DNA from: Protonemura montana
Taxonomy: Eukaryota; Arthropoda; Insecta; Plecoptera; Nemouridae
Length of the DNA stretch: 64,000 nt
Reading direction: 5' to 3'
Assembly: GCA_947568835.1 (NCBI GenBank)
Contig: OX387602.1
Location: forward strand, 8,154,570 to 8,218,569
Shown: positions 63,005-64,000 of the stretch, in pieces
Layout of the letters: each line of letters starts with the position of its first letter
How positions within the stretch are numbered: position 1 is the stretch's first letter
Notes under the pieces: model-generated
Told to the model about the DNA's origin: nothing
Databases searched by the model: none
The model's input: the letters and a program-made list of their open reading frames with translations, nothing else
Position numbers and translations under genes: made by a program

Positions 63005-63460
63005 ATGGTTTTTGCACGAAATTCAGAACTAAATAATTCGGTAAAGTTGTAAAAGCTTGTGAGGCTGCCGTGAAAGTTGTTATCTTGTGGCTGCTGTCAG
63101 TGAAATGTGTGGCGCTGCAGGCGCGGTTTTATTCGCCGTGCGGGCCAAACGAACATTTTCAGATTTGGTCAAATGGCTGCAAATTATTTAACACTGGCCA
63201 TGGCCAGCGCAAGAAAGTATATTCACCTTTATGTCTTAGCCGTAGTGAAGATCGTTGACGGTTATAAACGAAGACGAGCCGGGAAATGGAATTTACAGTG
63301 AATACTTTTCACGTTTTAAATCGTCAGAGCTGCGCTAGAACAATTTTCATGTCTATGTTTCAGTGCAATAACGTGGTGTGTTTTTTGTTTCACAGGAAGA
63401 AGAAATGCGCTTAAAGGCAGCAGAAAATGTAGTGGACATACCCGGGCCCAGGCTCCATCT
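63005..63460 (+). CDS. Candidate 5' end of a spliced gene, two exons; possible cytochrome P450-like hinge
   Basis: Exon 1 follows a strong acceptor tract ending CCTAG (62991). It carries ATG at 63005 and encodes MVFARNSELNNS to a donor TCG|GTAAAG at 63041 (phase 0, moderate). Exon 2 (63396-63460) follows TTTTTTGTTTCACAG, has its donor GTAAGTAC at 63461, and is open in phase 0: it begins EEEMRLKAAE and contains NVVDIPGPRLH, ending two bases into a codon. DIPGPR resembles the proline-rich hinge near the N-terminus of cytochromes P450, especially the mitochondrial clan. However, the preceding 27 residues are neither a hydrophobic anchor nor an Arg-rich presequence, so that family call is weak. 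A second exon-2 frame is also open. Further exons would lie beyond 64000. Confidence 0.4.
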
Positions 63461-64000
63461 GTAAGTACATCTTCAGATTGCACGGTACAGTTTATAGAGT
63501 TATTAAAAACTCGTCTTTTTTTGTGTGTGTGCTCTCTTGATGGCGTTTCATTTTCATCACAGATTTGATACACATTTCAAACGAAAACGAAGACCGATAT
63601 AGCATTAAAAATCCATTCCCATTTTAGACCACAAGATTAATCGAACAAGCAGGTTTGTTTCGCCAACATGCACTTCATTAGTCTGATTAAGGCGTGCGCC
63701 GTTTACTTTTAAACGTTCTTATCCATTTCAAACGTTTTGCATGCAGCCAAAAGTCACGGAGAGATTCGAAACCCTATCATTCATTCACTTGACCGCTTCG
63801 TTAACGTTAACGAAACCTTTAACTGGGATGTAAGGACCACAAACTTGGCCGGCCCAACGACAAAGAGTTTGTGTATAGCCTAACTTTTAATTACGTGTAA
63901 TTCACTTTTACCCTCTTCGTATTTGCGCTTTGATGAACACAAGTTTTTCCTGCGGCTACCGCCGCAATTTCCCTGCATTTTCCCTGCCAACTTGCAATGA
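63461..64000. other. Right edge, probably intronic
   Basis: Two acceptor-like tracts (ending at about 63562 and 63637) lead into sequence that stops quickly in the phase required by the exon at 63396-63460, so no further exon is called. Confidence 0.4.

Noticed and set aside
63037-63258. Frame with a signal-peptide-like start (KVVILWLLSV) and CGPNEHF, resembling the first loop of a trypsin-inhibitor-like (TIL) domain
   Set aside because: It has no ATG (the frame opens at GTG), the second and fourth TIL cysteines are missing, and it lies in the probable intron of the 63005-63460 model. Chance is more likely.

Overview
The window looks like nuclear DNA of an invertebrate animal, most likely an arthropod. 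It is AT-rich (roughly 60% by eye), CpG is not visibly depleted, no reading frame exceeds 141 codons, and the dispersed repeats are eukaryotic (a tRNA-derived SINE, a terminal-inverted-repeat element, microsatellites, long G/C runs). There are no bacterial operons, rRNA genes or CRISPR arrays. Species-level identity cannot be read from it.

Most of the 64 kb is non-coding: a gene desert, a very large intron, or both. The best-supported features are repeats. They are a 68-bp minisatellite with a dimeric higher-order period (9166-9437); two tRNA-headed SINE copies in opposite orientation (33597-33732 and 33910-34003); a 543-bp element with 14-bp inverted termini around a 114-codon frame (34659-35201); a dispersed element with a GGTNCC hexamer core (15926-15985 and 29826-29892); and a degenerate motif family (43209, 43496, 48058, 48228, weaker at 22382 and 25195) that reads as a peptide resembling LRAAFRG on one strand.

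Coding evidence is limited to short exon-like segments bounded by good splice signals, all below the size a plain reading-frame scan would catch. The best are at 25869-25939 (+) and a two-exon 5' gene end at 63005-63460 (+), where an ATG exon and a second exon join in phase and the second encodes DIPGPR, like the proline-rich hinge of cytochromes P450. Weaker candidates lie at 43101-43326 (+, possible 27-residue peptide), 59081-59117 (+), 50278-50293 (+), 30639-30690 (+), 37260-37311 (-) and 20032-20058 (-). Several follow CpG-rich blocks that could be promoters. At 16384/16385 a 3' and a 5' splice site abut, as in the recursive-splicing sites of very long introns.

All gene calls are provisional: no homology search or transcript data could be used. 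Splice-flanked open segments of 30-70 bp are expected by chance in 128 kb of two-strand sequence, so each is scored accordingly.
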